A DNA stretch of 9,778 nucleotides from the NCBI GenBank assembly GCA_026988445.1, contig JALSLF010000351.1:1-9778 (forward strand), given 5' to 3'. A program made the position numbers and the translations under genes. A model generated the notes under the pieces. It did no database searches and was not told where the DNA came from. It saw only the letters and a program-made list of their open reading frames with translations. Positions 6,909 through 9,778 of the stretch are shown in pieces. The stretch comes from Bacteroidales bacterium. GTDB taxonomy: Bacteria > Bacteroidota > Bacteroidia > Bacteroidales > NBLH01. Position 1 is the first letter of the stretch. Every line of letters starts with the position of its first letter.

Positions 6909-7060
6909 ATCCAATAGTTCGTTAATTTTTTTGTTTAATAAATATTCAGTTGGGTAAAGCCCTGTTAATATACTACTTAATTATTCCCCGACTTAAAAGT
7001 CTGGGCTATTGATAATCACTAATTGTCAGCTGATTACAAAAAAGCACCAAACTATTGGTT
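6909..7060. repeat. inverted-repeat-bounded segment with two REP-like palindromes
   Basis: CCAATAGTT (6911-6919) and AACTATTGG (7050-7058) are perfect inverted copies. Extended to 6909-6921 and 7048-7060 they agree at 11 of 13 positions. Inside lie the short palindrome GGGTAAAGCCC (6952-6962) and, 23 bases on, the imperfect palindrome CCCCGACTTAAAAGTCTGGG (6986-7005), followed by CTATTGATA. The paired GGG..CCC and CCCGACTT..AAGTC..GGG palindromes resemble dispersed REP-type extragenic elements that I recall from Bacteroidota genomes; that comparison is from memory. The terminal inverted repeats make a small MITE-like element possible. No clear target-site duplication was found. Confidence 0.4.
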
Positions 7061-7086
7061 ATTCAAATTAATTTAAAATTAAAATT

Positions 7087-8118
7087 ATGAGGTTTCATCT
7101 TTTTGCAATTTTTATACTTTACTCTTTTTCAATATTTGCTCAAAATAAGTTCTATCAAGCAGATAACACTTTTACCGTAGTTTTTTATAATGTAGAAAAT
7201 TTATTTGACACAATAGATAATCCAAATACAATTGACGAACAATTTTTGCCCCAAAGCAACAAAAAATGGAACACCGGACGCTATGAGAAAAAGATTAATG
7301 ATTTAAGCCGGGTAATCAGCTCGATAAACATTAATGAATTACCTGAAATAGTTGGGCTGTGCGAAGTAGAAAACAAAAGCGTTCTTAAAGATTTATCAAA
7401 TAGCCGGTTTTTAAAAAAGGGAAATTACGGAATTGTTCATGAAGACAGTCCCGATGCGAGAGGGATTGATGTAGCATTGCTCTACCGCAAGGATGAATTT
7501 AAGTATATTAAGCACAATATATACCGCATACATTTTAATTTTGAGCCGGAAACTACAACACGTGATATTCTCTATATTAAAGGCAGTTTAAACTCCGGTG
7601 AAAGTTTGCATATTTTTGTAAATCACTGGAGTTCACGCAGAGAAGGACAAGAAGTATCAGAGCCTAAACGGGTTTACATTGCCAAAGTTTTACGCGCTAA
7701 AGTAGATTCTGTTTTATCTAAAGATAAAAAAGCAAAAATAATTATCATGGGTGATTTTAACGATGAGCCGACAAATAAAAGCATCCATGAAGTTTTGAAT
7801 GCGAGCAATAATATTCATCCTAAAAATATATTTGAATTGTATAATTTAATGTTTGATAAATCAGTTAATGGTCAGGGTACTTATAATTATAGAGGAAATT
7901 GGAATATGCTGGATAACTTGATTGTTTCGCAAACATTATTAAAAGCAAAAAAAGGATATAGAGTGAGCCCCGATGGAGGAATGATATTCAAAAAACGCTG
8001 GATGATGTATGATAATGTTAAAACAGGGCAATTTACTCCATCAAAAACATACGGAGGACCTAATTATTACGGTGGGATTAGTGATCATTTTCCGGTTTAT
8101 CTTATACTTAGGAAATGA
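7087..8118 (+). CDS. secreted endonuclease/exonuclease/phosphatase family protein
   Basis: This 343-residue protein starts with a Sec signal peptide: basic residues at 2-4, a hydrophobic core, and likely cleavage after IFA near residue 18. The rest is one EEP-superfamily domain, the fold shared by DNase I, exonuclease III and sphingomyelinases. Its active-site motifs are present in order: YNVENLFD (N35, 34-41), the metal ligand E93 in LCEVEN, DARGIDVALLYR (123-134) for substrate contacts, NHW (H180), MGDFND (D223 and N225), MLDNLIVS (274-281) and ISDHFPV (D333, H334). It should be a Mg2+-dependent phosphodiesterase acting outside the cytoplasm. Whether it cuts nucleic acid or another phosphodiester cannot be decided here. 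Members in Bacteroidota are commonly annotated as endonucleases and extracellular DNA is a plausible substrate. No partner gene is adjacent; the flanking gaps are 299 and 141 bases. Confidence 0.87.
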   Translation: MRFHLFAIFILYSFSIFAQNKFYQADNTFTVVFYNVENLFDTIDNPNTIDEQFLPQSNKKWNTGRYEKKINDLSRVISSININELPEIVGLCEVENKSVLKDLSNSRFLKKGNYGIVHEDSPDARGIDVALLYRKDEFKYIKHNIYRIHFNFEPETTTRDILYIKGSLNSGESLHIFVNHWSSRREGQEVSEPKRVYIAKVLRAKVDSVLSKDKKAKIIIMGDFNDEPTNKSIHEVLNASNNIHPKNIFELYNLMFDKSVNGQGTYNYRGNWNMLDNLIVSQTLLKAKKGYRVSPDGGMIFKKRWMMYDNVKTGQFTPSKTYGGPNYYGGISDHFPVYLILRK

Positions 8119-8198
8119 TTTTTGTTCAATATTAGACCTAAATTTAGCAATTATAAACTTTGAAAATTACTCAATTTAGTATAGAATTATATAATGAA

Positions 8199-8231
8199 TT
8201 GTGATTTTTATTAAAATATGAATTATCTTTG
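8199..8231 (+). promoter_or_regulatory. putative promoter of the toxin-antitoxin cassette
   Basis: TATCTTTG at 8224-8231 matches the Bacteroidota -7 box TAnnTTTG exactly, with TTG at 8199-8201 placed 22 bases upstream. Transcription would begin near 8238, about 22 bases before the antitoxin ATG at 8260. No clear operator palindrome was seen around it. Confidence 0.55.
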
Positions 8232-8259
8232 TTAAAAAGCAAAAACAATATTAAAACTC

Positions 8260-8481
8260 ATGGAACTATCAGATATAAAAAACGAATTTTTAAAAGAGTT
8301 CTATCAAATTGATAATGCTGAAATTATTTTAAATTTAAAAAATTATCTTAAAAATTTAAAGAAAAAAGAAGCTCTCAAATCTGAATGGCAAAAATATGCA
8401 GGAATATGGTCAGAGGAAGAAGCCGATGAAATTTCAAAAATAATTAAAGATTGTGAAAATATTGATTTTAAAGAATGGTAG
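8260..8481 (+). CDS. antitoxin of a PIN-domain toxin-antitoxin pair
   Basis: This small acidic/lysine-rich protein of 73 residues precedes and overlaps a PIN-domain gene, the usual order of type II antitoxin and toxin genes. Residues 1-36 look helical, including the lysine-rich NLKNYLKNLKKKE helix near 25-37. The C-terminal part carries GIWSEEEADEISKII (48-62) followed by acidic residues and a final tryptophan. That G-x-W-s-x-E-E-A pattern followed by D...W recurs in Bacteroidota antitoxins next to PIN toxins (recalled, not searched). The C-terminal tail would normally wrap the toxin and block its active site. Its last 7 bases (ATGGTAG) contain the toxin start codon, so the genes should be translationally coupled. 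It was not matched to a named DNA-binding fold; the N-terminal half would have to provide autoregulation if there is any. Confidence 0.75.
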   Translation: MELSDIKNEFLKEFYQIDNAEIILNLKNYLKNLKKKEALKSEWQKYAGIWSEEEADEISKIIKDCENIDFKEW

Positions 8482-8879
8482 TAGAAAAAGAGCGGATATA
8501 TTTGCTGGACACAAATGTTATTATCGATTTTTTCAGAGGTAATGCACTTACTAAAAAAAGAATATTAAAGTTTCAGTCATTAAATATTTCGTCTTTTGTT
8601 TATGGTGAACTAATTTATGGTATTGAAAATGCCTCACACAAAGACAGACATAAAAAACAATTGGATAATTTTATAAAATCTTGTTTAATTATTCCTGTAA
8701 CTAAGGAAACACCAAAAATATACGGAAAATTAAAAACTTAATTAAAAAAGCAGGGAAGACTTATACCGGAGAATGATATATGGATTGCAGCTCAAACAAT
8801 AGAGCAAGATGCAATTTTATTATCCAACGATAAACACTTTGAGATGATTAAAGACCTAAAATCCGAAAAAATAAACTAA
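8475..8879 (+). pseudogene. vapC: PIN-domain (VapC-like) toxin broken by an in-frame stop
   Basis: The frame opens at ATG 8475 and reads 88 codons of a VapC-like PIN ribonuclease before TAA at 8739-8741. It then continues in the same frame for 45 more codons to a second TAA at 8877-8879. Read through, the 134-codon frame has the normal PIN length and all four acidic positions: D12 in LLDTN and E45 in FVYGELIYGI before the stop, then D101 in ENDIWIAA and D119 in LLSNDKHF after it. A single C-to-T change (CAA to TAA, glutamine) at codon 89 explains the break, since no frame change is needed. The truncated product lacks the last two acidic residues and should be inactive. No good in-frame start was seen for a separate C-terminal fragment. 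VapC toxins cut tRNA or rRNA. Alternatives are a sequencing error or rare readthrough. Confidence 0.85.
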
Positions 8880-8906
8880 TCTCCTCATTTTATACTTTCA
8901 TAATAC

Positions 8907-9778
8907 ATGGAATACAAATTAGTATCTGATTTTAAACCAACCGGCGATCAACCCGAAGCAATAAAGCAACTGGTTGAAGGAATAAACAACGGTTCCGAAT
9001 ATCAGATATTACGTGGTGTTACCGGCTCAGGCAAAACCTTTACCATTGCAAATGTTATTGAAAAACTAAACCGTCCGGTTTTGGTTTTAAGTCATAACAA
9101 AACCTTGGCAGCACAGCTTTATGGTGAATTTAAGCAGTTTTTCCCACATAATGCGGTTGAATATTTTGTTTCTTATTATGATTATTATCAACCCGAAGCT
9201 TATATTCCGGTTACCAATACTTATATTGAAAAAGATTTAAGCATTAATGATGAAATAGAGAAATTACGCTTAAGTACTACTTCTACTCTTTTATCGGGAA
9301 GAAGAGATGTTATTGTAGTATCATCAGTATCCTGTTTATATGGAATTGGTAATCCTGATGATTTTCATCAAAGTGTGATTCATGTTTCGGTAGGGCAAAA
9401 ACTTTCGCGAAATAAATTTTTGCATGATTTGGTTGCTGCTTTGTACTCAAGAGACGAGCTAAATTTTGACCGTGGAAAATTCAGAGTAAAAGGTGATTCG
9501 GTAGATATTTTTATTGCTTATGGTGATATTGCCTACCGCATCATTTTTTGGGGTGATGAAATTGAAGAAATTGAATCTTTTGAACCGGAAACCGGACAAA
9601 TTATAGAACGTTTAGATGAAGTGTTAATCTATCCGGCAAATATTTTTATTACTACAAAAGAGCGCATGCAAATTGCCATACATCAAATACAAGATGATTT
9701 ATACAAACAAATAGAGTTCTTCAAAGAACAAGGCAAACATCTTGAAGCCAAAAGAATTGAAGACCGTGTAACTTTTGA
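8907..9778 (+). CDS. uvrB: UvrABC excision nuclease subunit B, 5' part (partial)
   Basis: The reading frame from ATG 8907 stays open to the window edge (290 codons plus two bases) and encodes the N-terminal part of UvrB, usually about 660-680 residues. UvrB is the DNA-damage verification helicase of nucleotide excision repair; it receives damaged DNA from UvrA and recruits UvrC. Diagnostic segments are SDFKPTGDQPEAI (7-19), the Walker A motif GVTGSGKT (37-44, K43), NKTLAAQLYGEFK (64-76), the tyrosine-rich beta-hairpin start YFVSYYDYYQPEAYIP (86-101) that probes the lesion, and SSVSCLYGIGNP, followed by the UvrA-interacting region. The helicase motifs V-VI and the UVR domain lie beyond the window. 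The gene starts 27 bases after the toxin remnant. No separate promoter is obvious. Translation starts without a visible Shine-Dalgarno sequence. Confidence 0.97.
   Translation, partial: MEYKLVSDFKPTGDQPEAIKQLVEGINNGSEYQILRGVTGSGKTFTIANVIEKLNRPVLVLSHNKTLAAQLYGEFKQFFPHNAVEYFVSYYDYYQPEAYIPVTNTYIEKDLSINDEIEKLRLSTTSTLLSGRRDVIVVSSVSCLYGIGNPDDFHQSVIHVSVGQKLSRNKFLHDLVAALYSRDELNFDRGKFRVKGDSVDIFIAYGDIAYRIIFWGDEIEEIESFEPETGQIIERLDEVLIYPANIFITTKERMQIAIHQIQDDLYKQIEFFKEQGKHLEAKRIEDRVTF

Noticed and set aside
8742..8879. The C-terminal toxin segment as a separate small gene
   Set aside because: No plausible in-frame start codon lies early in it. Its content completes the interrupted PIN domain in the same frame, so it is better read as part of the pseudogene.
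7087..8879. Endonuclease, toxin-antitoxin pair and uvrB as one defence or repair island
   Set aside because: The nuclease carries a signal peptide and so acts outside the cytoplasm, the toxin is broken, uvrB is a housekeeping gene, and a separate promoter lies between the nuclease and the cassette.
1..9778. CRISPR array, tRNA or rRNA gene
   Set aside because: No regularly spaced repeats, no cloverleaf with a CCA-type acceptor and no rRNA-like conserved stretch were seen on either strand.

Overview
The window is AT-rich (roughly one third G+C by eye) and looks like a chromosomal segment of a Bacteroidota species. Supporting signs are the TAnnTTTG-type -7 promoter boxes upstream of several genes, the absence of clear Shine-Dalgarno sequences, a bTHX ribosomal protein gene of the Bacteroidetes/Thermus type, and a long secreted M14 peptidase of a kind common in this phylum. 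All gene calls come from reading motifs; no database search was run.

Region 1 (56-3561, + strand) is a compact gene run: a DUF47/PhoU-like protein, a PiT phosphate transporter, a CYTH-domain (triphosphate tunnel) protein and a double-length adenylate kinase. Gaps are 5 and 19 bases and one junction overlaps by 16 bases, so they are probably co-transcribed. Together they link phosphate uptake with the handling of phosphoanhydride compounds. The second half of the adenylate kinase is a second copy of the domain with altered catalytic positions. This is the most unusual protein in the window.

Region 2 (3583-6300) is a single secreted zinc carboxypeptidase-like gene (M14 family) with its own likely promoter and a 12-base inverted repeat across its stop codon.

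Region 3 (6261-7086) looks empty but is not. It holds a possible short transcript ending at a strong + strand terminator, then a 39-codon minus-strand gene for ribosomal protein bTHX with its own promoter and terminator. Next come two REP-like palindromes enclosed by a 9-base inverted repeat, which may be a small non-autonomous element.

Region 4 (7087-8118) encodes a secreted endonuclease/exonuclease/phosphatase family protein with its catalytic residues in place.

Region 5 (8199-8879) is a type II toxin-antitoxin cassette. A small antitoxin overlaps a PIN-domain (VapC-like) toxin gene. The toxin frame is cut by one in-frame TAA, beyond which the rest of the PIN domain continues in the same frame to 8879, so the toxin is very probably inactivated by a single nonsense change.

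Region 6 (8907-9778) is the 5' part of uvrB, running off the window. I did not find a complete new system. The items most worth a second look are the tandem adenylate kinase in its phosphate operon, the broken toxin, and the structured 6.3-7.1 kb intergenic region.
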